The notes under the pieces: model-generated | What the model was told of the DNA's origin: nothing | What the model saw: only the letters and a program-made list of their open reading frames with translations | The model's database searches: none | Source: Nanobdellota archaeon | GTDB taxonomy: Archaea; Nanobdellota; Nanobdellia; Woesearchaeales; BS150m-G63 | Direction: 5' to 3' | DNA: 11,828 nucleotides | NCBI GenBank assembly: GCA_023137655.1 | Contig: JAGLOT010000006.1 | Location: 1-11,828, forward strand | Part shown: in pieces, positions 1-6,656 of the stretch | Position numbering within the stretch: the first letter of the stretch is position 1 | Layout: each line of letters begins with the position of its first letter | Translations under genes and position numbers: made by a program

Positions 1-1034
1 TCTAATATTTTGAATAGAACTTTGAAATGATAGATTTGTTCATTGCCTACTATGTAGATAAGTTTGTCAAATGTAAAGTCTTCATAACGTTTTTTTGCTA
101 GGTAAATGTCTTGAGTTATGTATACGGAGGTACCATCTGCTCTGAGAAGTATTTTTTTATCTAATTTTTGATTTGTTAAGTCTGCAAAGATTGCCCCGGT
201 TTCATCATCTTTTTCAAATATTTTATTTTTTAATCCTTCTAAGATTATTTCTTTTCCTTGATTATAGGATTCACTTTCATAGTATTCTTTTTCAAATTTA
301 ATATTGAATTTTTTATAGGTTTGCTTAAATCCTGTATATGCCCATTTATTCATTTGTTTCCAAAGGGTAATTGTTTCTTTGTCTCCTTGTTCCCATTTTT
401 GTAATAGGAGCTTTGCTTCATCATCTAGTTTAGGATTAGTTTTTACTTTTTGTGCAAACATTACATAATATTTTCCAACAAAAAAGTCTGATTTTAAGTT
501 TGATTTTTCTGGAGAATCTTCTTTGCCATATTTTTGATATGCGAGCATGGATTTACAAATATGAATCCCCCTATCATTGTTTATATTTACAGGAATAATT
601 GTATTTCCTTGGCTTTCTAATAATAATTTTAATGATGAGCCTAGACACATATTTCTTACATGGCCCAGATGTAAAGGTTTGTTTGTGTTTGGACCAGGAT
701 ATTCAATTACAATTTTTTGTTTTTCTTTTTTTGAATGTCCGAAATTATCTTTCTCTTTGAATATTTGAGGTAGAATTGATTCTGATAATATTTGTTTGTT
801 AATGAAAATGTTTAGGTAAGGGCCAATAGCTTTTACTTGTTTGATTGTTTTGTTTGGCTTGATTGTTTTTTCTAGTTCTTTAGCAATTTCTACAGGAGAT
901 TTCTTTTGTTCTTTTGAGAGAATAAAGCAAGGGAAAGCAAAGTCTCCAAATTCTGAGTTTGAAGGGATTTCTAATTGAATCTCTTTTAGTTTAGTTGCTT
1001 TTTCTATTGTTAGTTTTACTTCTTGTTCAAACAT
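1..1034 (-). CDS. argS: Arginyl-tRNA synthetase, N-terminal part (cut by window edge)
   Basis: Class I aminoacyl-tRNA synthetase that charges tRNA-Arg with arginine in the cytoplasm. Translating the minus strand from the ATG at 1034 gives 344 codons with no stop before the window edge, so the C-terminal part, including the KMSKS region and the anticodon-binding domain, lies outside. Residues 1-100 look like the ArgRS Add-1 domain, with the GDFAFPCF segment at about 30-37. The class I signature is at 113-128 (PGPNTNKPLHLGHVRN, HLGH at 122-125). It is followed by NNDRG at 152-156, and later by RADGTSVYITQDI and an IVGNEQIYHF segment, both characteristic of ArgRS. A TATA-like site centred about 27 nt upstream supports this start as leaderless. 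It diverges from map. The identification is firm; only the 3' end is missing. Confidence 0.95.
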   Translation of the reverse strand, partial: MFEQEVKLTIEKATKLKEIQLEIPSNSEFGDFAFPCFILSKEQKKSPVEIAKELEKTIKPNKTIKQVKAIGPYLNIFINKQILSESILPQIFKEKDNFGHSKKEKQKIVIEYPGPNTNKPLHLGHVRNMCLGSSLKLLLESQGNTIIPVNINNDRGIHICKSMLAYQKYGKEDSPEKSNLKSDFFVGKYYVMFAQKVKTNPKLDDEAKLLLQKWEQGDKETITLWKQMNKWAYTGFKQTYKKFNIKFEKEYYESESYNQGKEIILEGLKNKIFEKDDETGAIFADLTNQKLDKKILLRADGTSVYITQDIYLAKKRYEDFTFDKLIYIVGNEQIYHFKVLFKIL

Positions 1035-1057
1035 GGTTAAGTTATATGTATGGGAGT

Positions 1058-1065
1058 TTATATTA
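1058..1065 (-). promoter_or_regulatory. TATA box of argS
   Basis: On the minus strand this reads TAATATAAA-like sequence, centred about 27 nt before the argS ATG. That is the spacing of an archaeal TATA box driving a leaderless transcript. Confidence 0.5.
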
Positions 1066-1087
1066 TTTTTGATGTTTTTATAGGAAA

Positions 1088-1095
1088 ATTTAAAA
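1088..1095 (+). promoter_or_regulatory. TATA-like box of map
   Basis: ATTTAAAA centred about 27 nt before the ATG at 1119. It lies inside the longer reading frame that starts at 1050, which argues that 1119 is the true start of map. Confidence 0.45.
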
Positions 1096-1118
1096 GAAAA
1101 GTCGTATATTTGAGATTT

Positions 1119-2006
1119 ATGGAAGAAGATTACATAAAAGCAGGGCAGATAGCCGGAAAAGCAAGAGATTATGGTGCTACATTGATTAAACCAGGTGTAA
1201 GTATAATTGAAGTAGCTGATAAGGTTGAATCTAAAATAAAAGAATTAGGTGGAAATATCGCTTTCCCTACACAAATGTCAATAAATGATGTTGCAGCCCA
1301 CCAAATGCCTTTAATGGGCCAGGATATGATTTTTAAGGAAGGAGATTTAGTTTGTTTAGATGTTGGGGCAGAATATAATGGTGCTATAGGAGATACTGCT
1401 ACAACTGTTGATTTAAGTATTGATAAAGTTCATGCTGATTTAATTAAAGCATCAAGAGAGGCGCTTAATGAGGCTTTAAAATTAGTTAAACCAGGTGTTG
1501 AGTTAAGGGAAATTGGAAAGAAAATACATGAAGTAATTACAAGTTATGGTTTTTCACCAATTAAAAATTTATCTGGCCATGGTGTTGGAGATTATAAAAT
1601 TCATACAAAACCAAGCATTCCAAATTATGATAATAAGGATACTACTAAATTAGTTGAAGGTCAAACAATTGCTATTGAACCTTTTGCAAGTGATGGTGCT
1701 GGTTTAATTTATGAATCTGGAGAACCGGGAATTTTCATGTTAAAATTTAAAAGGCCTGTAAGGGGAATATTTACTAGAAAAGTTTTGAAAGAAATTGAGA
1801 AATTTAATGGGTTGCCCTTTGCACCAAGACATTTATTGGGTAAGTTTTCTAGTGCCCAAATAATGATGGCATTTAGAGAGATGAGGCAATTTAAAATGTT
1901 AGAAGAGTTTGCTGCTTTAGTTGATAGGGGCCATGGTTTGGTAAGTCAAGCAGAACATACAGTTATTGTTAAGGATGTGCCTATTGTTACAACAAGATTA
2001 GATTAG
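1119..2006 (+). CDS. map: Type II methionine aminopeptidase
   Basis: Cytoplasmic metalloprotease that removes the initiator methionine from nascent proteins. From the ATG at 1119 the product is 295 aa, the usual length of archaeal MetAP2. The five metal ligands of the pita-bread fold are visible: D81 (LDVG), D92 (GDTA), H154 (SGHGVG), E187 (AIEPF) and E279 (QAEH). The conserved histidines H61 and H161 are also present, as is the roughly 60-residue type II insertion (about 200-260) between E187 and E279. The frame opens at an ATG at 1050, but the extra 23 residues have no counterpart in the family and a TATA-like site lies within them, so 1119 is preferred. Divergent from argS. Substrate processing probably couples to the neighbouring translation genes only in a general sense. 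Confidence 0.95.
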   Translation: MEEDYIKAGQIAGKARDYGATLIKPGVSIIEVADKVESKIKELGGNIAFPTQMSINDVAAHQMPLMGQDMIFKEGDLVCLDVGAEYNGAIGDTATTVDLSIDKVHADLIKASREALNEALKLVKPGVELREIGKKIHEVITSYGFSPIKNLSGHGVGDYKIHTKPSIPNYDNKDTTKLVEGQTIAIEPFASDGAGLIYESGEPGIFMLKFKRPVRGIFTRKVLKEIEKFNGLPFAPRHLLGKFSSAQIMMAFREMRQFKMLEEFAALVDRGHGLVSQAEHTVIVKDVPIVTTRLD

Positions 2007-2035
2007 AAATAAAATCAAATATATTAATAAGAAAG

Positions 2036-2046
2036 GTTTTTATACT
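2036..2046 (+). promoter_or_regulatory. TATA box of the radical SAM gene
   Basis: TTTTTATACT sequence centred about 26 nt before the ATG at 2067. It indicates independent, leaderless transcription rather than co-transcription with map. Confidence 0.6.
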
Positions 2047-2066
2047 CCTTTATAGTTATAACAAAA

Positions 2067-3851
2067 ATGGGGTTAAATTTTTATGTAATGCACAATCCAT
2101 TTACTTTTAATTTAATGGATTTACAAGGAAAGATTCATAATATAAATGATCTATTAATTCATTTGACTGGAAAAACCAATGATTCATTAAGTGAAGAAAA
2201 TTATTTAGATTTCTTAAGATTTGATTTGGGTAAGGGAAGAAAAGGAATGATTGAATCTTTTGGAATAGATAGTTATGCTAGCAATTATATTGCTAACCAA
2301 ATAGCTCAAATTAAACCAAATTCAAAAGTCATACTTTCAGATAATGGAAGAAAGGGGTTAGATGAAATAATCAGAGAAAATGGTAAACCCTCTGCAGTTT
2401 TTATCACTTCCATGAGTTCAAATTTTCCAACAACTGTTGTAACAACAATAGCATTAAATTATGCTAAAATTCCTACAGTGATTGGGGGGATCCATGTTTC
2501 AGCCAAAGGAGAAGATGTGAGAAGATTTATATTAGAAAATTCACCCCATCCAGAATTAATAACTTATGTTGAAGGTCCAGGAGATTCAAAAATTGTTGAG
2601 ACTATACTTGATGATTTACATAATGGTGAATTAAGATCTAAATATATAGGCACTAAAACTATCGAAGATGGAGTCTGGGGACATTCAAATGTTATACCCA
2701 TGAAACCTATGGATTTTAGTAAGGTGTCAAGGGTCCCGTTAGTTGGTTGGTTGGGCAAATATTTTACACTAAATTTAAGTACTCCATATTCTGGATGTCC
2801 ATATTCTTGTAGTTTTTGTTCTATCTCAAGTTTAAAAAAAGAACAAAGAAAATTTCAAAAAAGAACCCCTCAAGATTTTATTTCTGAATTGGAAAATATA
2901 CAATCAAAAAATCAAGGTTTAAGAGAAAGGGTTCATTTTTTCTTACCTGATAATCTTCTTGTAGGGGGTGATAAGTTAGAACAGATCTTAGATTTAATGA
3001 TAGTGAGTGATTTAAAAATAAATTATTTAGCGCAAATATCTATAGATGTAGCAAATAATGAAAGATTATTAGAAAAATTAAGGGCATCTGGGGCATCTCA
3101 TTTCTTTGTAGGATTAGAATCTTTAAATTTCAAAAATCTTAAATCCATTGGGAAAAATGTTGTAAATGAAATAACTTCAAAAAGATTAACAGTCCAAGAG
3201 TTTTATAAACAACAAATCAAAAAAATTCAAAAACATGGAATTTCAATTCATGCAGGTTTTATGTTTGGTTTACCTTTTGATTATTTTAATAATTTAGAAG
3301 ATCATTCTGGTATAGAGATAGCAAATTTTTGTAAAGAAACTCATATTGGTGCCCAAACAACAGTTATAACAGATTTGCCAGGATCTAAAGATTTTAATGA
3401 AAGCCAAAGATTAAAAAGAACTCTTTATGGTGAAAATAACCCTTTAGATTACTTAATTTCTTTATGTACTTGTGATGTCAGGGAAGGAAATAGGATAATC
3501 TCATCTGATCTCTTACATAATAGCCCATTAGTAGCTGCTTACATGGCATATGATACTGCTAGAAGAACTGGGTCGAGCATAACTTCTTTAAAAAATGGAA
3601 TTTATATGGCACATAAAGCATTCTCTTCACCAACCCAAAAAGGACAAGAATCTTTAAAAGAAAGATTGTTTGATTCTTTCATATCTCTAGCTTGCCAAAT
3701 TACTACTGCTATGGAAAAAGAAAATCATGAAGAAGTAGCATATTCTACAAGCAAATATAAGGGATCATTTGAAAGATTGTATGGGTTGGAGACTAATCCC
3801 CATATTAAAAAAATGTTTAAAGAATATATTAAACAGTTTCAACACATTTAA
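2067..3851 (+). CDS. B12-binding-type radical SAM protein, substrate unknown
   Basis: A 594-aa enzyme with the layout of cobalamin-binding-domain radical SAM proteins (COG1032-like). Residues about 75-190 form a Rossmann-type B12-binding domain, with AVFITSMSSNFP at 110-121, VIGGIHVS at 138-145 and YVEGPGD at 167-173. No DxHxxG motif is seen, so any cobalamin would be bound base-on or base-off without the usual histidine ligand, or not at all. The radical SAM core follows, with the 4Fe-4S ligands C244, C248 and C251 (GCPYSCSFC). Later strands include FVGLES at 347-352, HAGFMFGLPFD at 395-405 and TDLPGS at 435-440, all typical of the class. Residues about 440-594 form an accessory helical tail. 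No substrate can be read from the neighbours. Its 3' end overlaps hisS by 23 bp, tail to tail. The start is fixed by a TATA box at -26. Confidence 0.88.
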   Translation: MGLNFYVMHNPFTFNLMDLQGKIHNINDLLIHLTGKTNDSLSEENYLDFLRFDLGKGRKGMIESFGIDSYASNYIANQIAQIKPNSKVILSDNGRKGLDEIIRENGKPSAVFITSMSSNFPTTVVTTIALNYAKIPTVIGGIHVSAKGEDVRRFILENSPHPELITYVEGPGDSKIVETILDDLHNGELRSKYIGTKTIEDGVWGHSNVIPMKPMDFSKVSRVPLVGWLGKYFTLNLSTPYSGCPYSCSFCSISSLKKEQRKFQKRTPQDFISELENIQSKNQGLRERVHFFLPDNLLVGGDKLEQILDLMIVSDLKINYLAQISIDVANNERLLEKLRASGASHFFVGLESLNFKNLKSIGKNVVNEITSKRLTVQEFYKQQIKKIQKHGISIHAGFMFGLPFDYFNNLEDHSGIEIANFCKETHIGAQTTVITDLPGSKDFNESQRLKRTLYGENNPLDYLISLCTCDVREGNRIISSDLLHNSPLVAAYMAYDTARRTGSSITSLKNGIYMAHKAFSSPTQKGQESLKERLFDSFISLACQITTAMEKENHEEVAYSTSKYKGSFERLYGLETNPHIKKMFKEYIKQFQHI

Positions 3852-5121
3852 CAATTTCTTTTATTTCAAGAAATTCTTCTTTGCCGGTTTTCATGTTTTT
3901 TAACTTGAACTTATTTTCTTTTATTTCATTTTCGCCGATGAAAAGTACATATGGAATGTTTAATGAATTAGCATAATTTAGATTCTTTGAAATGCCCCTA
4001 CTCATTAAGTCTAAAGAAACATTGATATCATTATTTCTTAATTGTTCTGCAAGTTTGATTGTTTCAAATTTCATTTCATCTTCTTTTCCAATTGGAATAA
4101 TATAAACTTTAGCAGTTGTTTTTTTGGTTGAAGATTCTAATGCATCTGCAATTACATCTAGGCCAAAGCTAATCCCTACTGCTGGGAATTCTTTTTTACT
4201 TTCTAATAAATTTGCAATCATATTATCATATCTTCCACCTGCAGCGATTGCACTTTTTATTTTTGAATTAATTAAAAATATCTCAAATACAATTCCTGTG
4301 TAATAGGATAATCCTCTTGCAAGAGAAATATCAAATACAATATTTGTTTTATAGTTTTCAAGTAATTTCAATAAATTTTCAATATCTAGAATTCCTTGTT
4401 TGCCTTCTTCGGAAACAATTATTGATTTCAGTTCTTTAATTTTTTCTTTATTATTACCTTGAATATTTAATGTAGATTGGATTTTATTTATGGAATCGTT
4501 GGATAATCCTTTTTCAAGAAGTTCTTTTTCAACTACTTGCATTCCAAGTTTTTCAAGTTTATCAATTGATAAGATGGTAGTTTTTTGTAAATCCTTGTTT
4601 ACGTCTGCATAATTCATTATACCATTTAGGATTTTTCTGGTGTTTACTTTAATTTCAGCATTTAATTTTAAATCTTTAATTGATCTTGAAGCAATTGTTA
4701 ATAGTTCAGCTTCTGCATCAATTTCTTTACACCCCATAATATCAACATCGCATTGCCAGAATTCCCTATATCGTCCTAATTTTATTGGTCCATCTCTGAA
4801 TACTTTGCCAATTTGATATCTTTTGAATGGAATTTTTAATTGAGGATTCATTCCAATGTATCTTGCAAATGGAACTGTTAAATCATATCTCAGAGCTAAT
4901 TTTCTTTTCCCTTGGTCTCTTAGGGTGAACATTTCCTTAAGAATTTCTTCTCCTCCTGTATATTTGGACATAAGGACTGATTCTCTTTCTATTAAAGGAG
5001 TTTCAATAGGAAGAAATCCGTACAATTCAAAGTTTTTCTGTAGAACTGCAGTTATTTCTTGCTTGATTATCTTATCTTCTGGGTTAATATCCCTTACTCC
5101 TTTAGCTAATTGTAGTTTCAT
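3829..5121 (-). CDS. hisS: Histidyl-tRNA synthetase
   Basis: Class II synthetase charging tRNA-His in the cytoplasm; 430 aa, a normal length. Motif 1 lies in the first 60 residues (GVRDINPED, then LPIETPLIE). Motif 2 is at about 101-126, with FRD and the GRYREFWQCDVD loop that marks archaeal/eukaryotic HisRS. The histidine-specific motifs are LARGLSYYTG at 267-276 and AAGGRYDN at 293-300. Residues from about 335 form the anticodon-binding domain (VYIIPIG onward). Motif 3 reads GISFGLDVI at 316-324, with valine where class II enzymes usually have arginine (see findings). A TATA-like site sits 26 nt before the ATG. The gene runs tail to tail with the radical SAM gene and diverges from the RNA element. 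Confidence 0.95.
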   Translation of the reverse strand: MKLQLAKGVRDINPEDKIIKQEITAVLQKNFELYGFLPIETPLIERESVLMSKYTGGEEILKEMFTLRDQGKRKLALRYDLTVPFARYIGMNPQLKIPFKRYQIGKVFRDGPIKLGRYREFWQCDVDIMGCKEIDAEAELLTIASRSIKDLKLNAEIKVNTRKILNGIMNYADVNKDLQKTTILSIDKLEKLGMQVVEKELLEKGLSNDSINKIQSTLNIQGNNKEKIKELKSIIVSEEGKQGILDIENLLKLLENYKTNIVFDISLARGLSYYTGIVFEIFLINSKIKSAIAAGGRYDNMIANLLESKKEFPAVGISFGLDVIADALESSTKKTTAKVYIIPIGKEDEMKFETIKLAEQLRNNDINVSLDLMSRGISKNLNYANSLNIPYVLFIGENEIKENKFKLKNMKTGKEEFLEIKEIVKCVETV

Positions 5122-5142
5122 GACTAAAATAACAGAAAAGCT

Positions 5143-5151
5143 GTTTAAAAA
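5143..5151 (-). promoter_or_regulatory. TATA-like box of hisS
   Basis: TTTTTAAAC on the minus strand, centred 26 nt before the hisS ATG. It is separate from the plus-strand TATA at 5173, so this region holds two divergent promoters. Confidence 0.5.
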
Positions 5152-5172
5152 GGTTTTGTTTAAAAATAGGAA

Positions 5173-5181
5173 TTTTTATAT
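5173..5181 (+). promoter_or_regulatory. TATA box of the structured RNA, copy A
   Basis: TTTTTATAT with centre at 5177. The usual archaeal spacing predicts a start near 5202, directly before the closing stem of the RNA at 5203. No reading frame begins there that survives beyond two codons. Confidence 0.55.
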
Positions 5182-5200
5182 CTTTAAGACAAATTAGAGG

Positions 5201-5350
5201 TCAAAAGATGAGCTGAAGTTTATGAATTTGACGAAGAATGAGGCAACCTTGCAGAGTTATAAACTCTGGTAATTATGAATAAACTTTGAAGATTTTAGTC
5301 TTCTAAAGCGAAATCTTTTTATCAGCAGAACTAATTCTGCAGGCATAAAG
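5201..5350 (+). ncRNA. Structured small RNA candidate, copy A (long form)
   Basis: A noncoding element that recurs at 11500-11614. The pairings I read are: P1a 5203-5209 with 5313-5319; tandem G-A mismatches 5210-5211 with 5310-5311; P1b GCU 5212-5214 with AGC 5307-5309; P2 5216-5223 with 5279-5286, perfect over 8 bp; P3 5288-5293 with 5298-5303 around a UUUA loop; and P4 GCAGAA 5325-5330 with UUCUGC 5335-5340. A tail at 5341-5350 is also conserved in copy B. Copy A carries an extra stretch of about 45 nt in the P2 arm, including a perfect 7-bp hairpin (5252-5258 with 5262-5268). Compared with copy B, P1b changes C-G to U-A and P4 changes G-C to A-U, so pairing is kept while sequence changes. 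The TATA box at 5173 would start transcription just before P1. The 3' end is uncertain: the T-run at 5316-5320 or beyond P4. The RNA's function and family are unknown to me. Confidence 0.6.
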
Positions 5351-5367
5351 CTTTAGAAAGGCTAAGA

Positions 5368-5388
5368 CTTTCGAAATCTTTATAAATG
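5368..5388 (+). promoter_or_regulatory. BRE and TATA box of rpl10e
   Basis: CGAAA at 5372-5376 followed by CTTTATAAATG, with the TATA centre about 28 nt before the rpl10e ATG. The purine-rich BRE plus strong TATA fits a highly expressed ribosomal protein gene. A stem-capable stretch at 5348-5370 lies just upstream. Confidence 0.65.
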
Positions 5389-5410
5389 GGCTAAATTTTC
5401 AGATTACAAT

Positions 5411-5962
5411 ATGGCAAAGACAAGAAAAGGAATTTCATACAGCAAGAAGCTAGAAAGACCTTATACTCGGAAAAGTAGATATAGAAAGAAGAGTTTTGTT
5501 AGAGCTAGTCCAAGAAGTAAAATTATTAGATATATGGGTGGAAATAAGGTTAGGACCTTTACCCATAGATTAGATTTAAAATCAAAATCAGATGTTCAAA
5601 TCAGAGATATTTCTATTGAAGCTTCAAGACAAGCAAGTAATAGGTATTTAGAAAGAAATATTGGGAAAACAGATTTTTTCTCACAAATTAGAGTATATCC
5701 ACATCATATTTTAAGGGAAAATCCTTTAGCAAGTGGTGCAGGAGCAGATAGGATGAGTACTGGAATGAAGAAGTCTTTTGGTAAGGCCATAGGCGTTGCT
5801 GCAAGGGTTAAGAAAGGCCAAGTGGTTTATAGTTTACATGTTGATGAAAAGAACCTTGTAAAGGCAAGAGAAGCTTTAAGAAAGATTAGCTGTAAATTAC
5901 CTTGTTCATGTAGTATTTCAACTGAAAAAAATGTTGTTGTACCAGTTATACAAAATAATTAA
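5411..5962 (+). CDS. rpl10e: Large-subunit ribosomal protein uL16 (archaeal L10e)
   Basis: Component of the 50S subunit that binds 23S rRNA near the A site and central protuberance. The 183-aa product is close to the usual archaeal length. It has the basic N-terminus, and the family's central stretch is visible at about 94-124: RVYPHHILRENPLASGAGADRMSTGMKKSFG in two parts, with the conserved PHH, RENP and GAGADRMSTGM segments. The KAREALRKISCKLP segment follows near the C-terminus. The ATG at 5411 lies 28 nt after the TATA centre, so the mRNA is probably leaderless. It stands alone rather than in a ribosomal operon. A T-rich tract follows the stop. Confidence 0.96.
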   Translation: MAKTRKGISYSKKLERPYTRKSRYRKKSFVRASPRSKIIRYMGGNKVRTFTHRLDLKSKSDVQIRDISIEASRQASNRYLERNIGKTDFFSQIRVYPHHILRENPLASGAGADRMSTGMKKSFGKAIGVAARVKKGQVVYSLHVDEKNLVKAREALRKISCKLPCSCSISTEKNVVVPVIQNN

Positions 5963-5977
5963 TTCTTATCTTTTTAT
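5963..5977 (+). terminator. T-rich tract after rpl10e
   Basis: The sequence right after the stop ends in TCTTATCTTTTTAT with five consecutive T. Archaeal RNA polymerase terminates at such U-rich tracts without needing a hairpin. The next gene has its own TATA box. Confidence 0.35.
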
Positions 5978-5987
5978 AGTGCATAAA

Positions 5988-5996
5988 TTTATAAAT
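5988..5996 (+). promoter_or_regulatory. TATA box of the UPF0316 gene
   Basis: TTTATAAAT centred 26 nt before the ATG at 6018, again the leaderless spacing. Confidence 0.6.
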
Positions 5997-6017
5997 AGTA
6001 GATTATCCTTTTGAGGC

Positions 6018-6617
6018 ATGATACTTTCAGAAATTTTAGGCACTTTTTGGTTTGCATATATAGTATTGCCTTTATTGATATTTCTTTCAAGGGTTATAGA
6101 TGTTAGTATTGGTACCATAAGGGTAATATTTGTTGCTAAGGGATTTACTAAATTAGCACCATTCTTGGGGTTTTTTGAAGTTTCAATTTGGCTTTTAGCA
6201 ATGAGACAGATTATGCAGAATTTAGATAATTGGGTTTGTTATGTAGCATATGGTTTAGGTTTTGCAGTTGGAAATTATGTGGGGATGTTAATTGAACAAA
6301 AATTATCTTTTGGTAAAGTTATTGTTAGAGCAGTTTCTAAACAAGATTCTTCTGAATTGTTGGAAAGGTTAAATAGTTCACAATTTAAGGCTACAAGTAC
6401 AGGTTCAAAAGATTCTAATGGTGAAGTGCACCTTATTACATGTGTTACCGACAAGAAGAAAGTATCAAAATTGGTGGGCATAATCAAAGAACATAATCCA
6501 CATTCATTTTATTCCATAGAGGATGTTAGATATGTATATGATGCAGAGGATGGGGAGAAAGTTGTACCTAAAAAGAAACGGCCTAATATTCTTAGTTTTG
6601 TTAGAAAGTTCAAGTAA
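6018..6617 (+). CDS. UPF0316 / DUF2179 membrane protein
   Basis: A 199-aa membrane protein of the UPF0316 family (DUF5698 membrane part plus DUF2179), of the same kind as Bacillus YebE. Three hydrophobic helices are visible at about 8-24, 46-64 and 71-91. The family signature RVIDVSIGTIRVIFVAKG (25-42) joins the first two. Residues about 100-178 form the cytosolic DUF2179 domain, with VIVRAVSKQDSSELLERL and a later strand VHLITCVTDKKKVSKL. The C-terminus is lysine-rich. The domain is also found in bacterial YitT-type transporters, which suggests ligand sensing, but the family's role is not established. It is transcribed from its own TATA box and precedes an MscS channel gene on the same strand, 39 bp apart; that gene also has its own TATA box. 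Confidence 0.85.
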   Translation: MILSEILGTFWFAYIVLPLLIFLSRVIDVSIGTIRVIFVAKGFTKLAPFLGFFEVSIWLLAMRQIMQNLDNWVCYVAYGLGFAVGNYVGMLIEQKLSFGKVIVRAVSKQDSSELLERLNSSQFKATSTGSKDSNGEVHLITCVTDKKKVSKLVGIIKEHNPHSFYSIEDVRYVYDAEDGEKVVPKKKRPNILSFVRKFK

Positions 6618-6622
6618 CCAAA

Positions 6623-6635
6623 ATATATATAAATA
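6623..6635 (+). promoter_or_regulatory. TATA box of the MscS gene
   Basis: ATATATATAAATA centred about 28 nt before the ATG at 6657. It lies within the 39-bp gap after the UPF0316 gene, so the two genes need not share a transcript. Confidence 0.6.
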
Positions 6636-6656
6636 AGAAATTGTTTATTTAATGAT

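Noticed and set aside
1050..1118. N-terminal extension of methionine aminopeptidase
   Set aside because: The extra 23 residues have no place in the family, the 295-aa form starting at 1119 has the normal length, and a TATA-like site lies inside the extension.
5222..5272. Short reading frame of 16 codons inside RNA copy A
   Set aside because: Copy B has a stop after three codons at the same position and the insertion is absent. Differences between copies follow pairing, not codons.
5207..5313. Hammerhead-ribozyme-like core (GATGAG ... CGAAA) in both RNA copies
   Set aside because: The first two bases of the CUGAUGA core are A-A instead of C-U, and the bases flanking the motif pair with each other (P1a) rather than forming separate stems I and III. 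No cleavage-site geometry can be drawn.
5203..5320. C/D-box guide RNA
   Set aside because: There is a GATGAG near the 5' end, but no proper RUGAUGA plus CUGA pairs at both positions. Copy B has TTGA where copy A has CTGA, and the three-way-junction fold with covariation fits much better.
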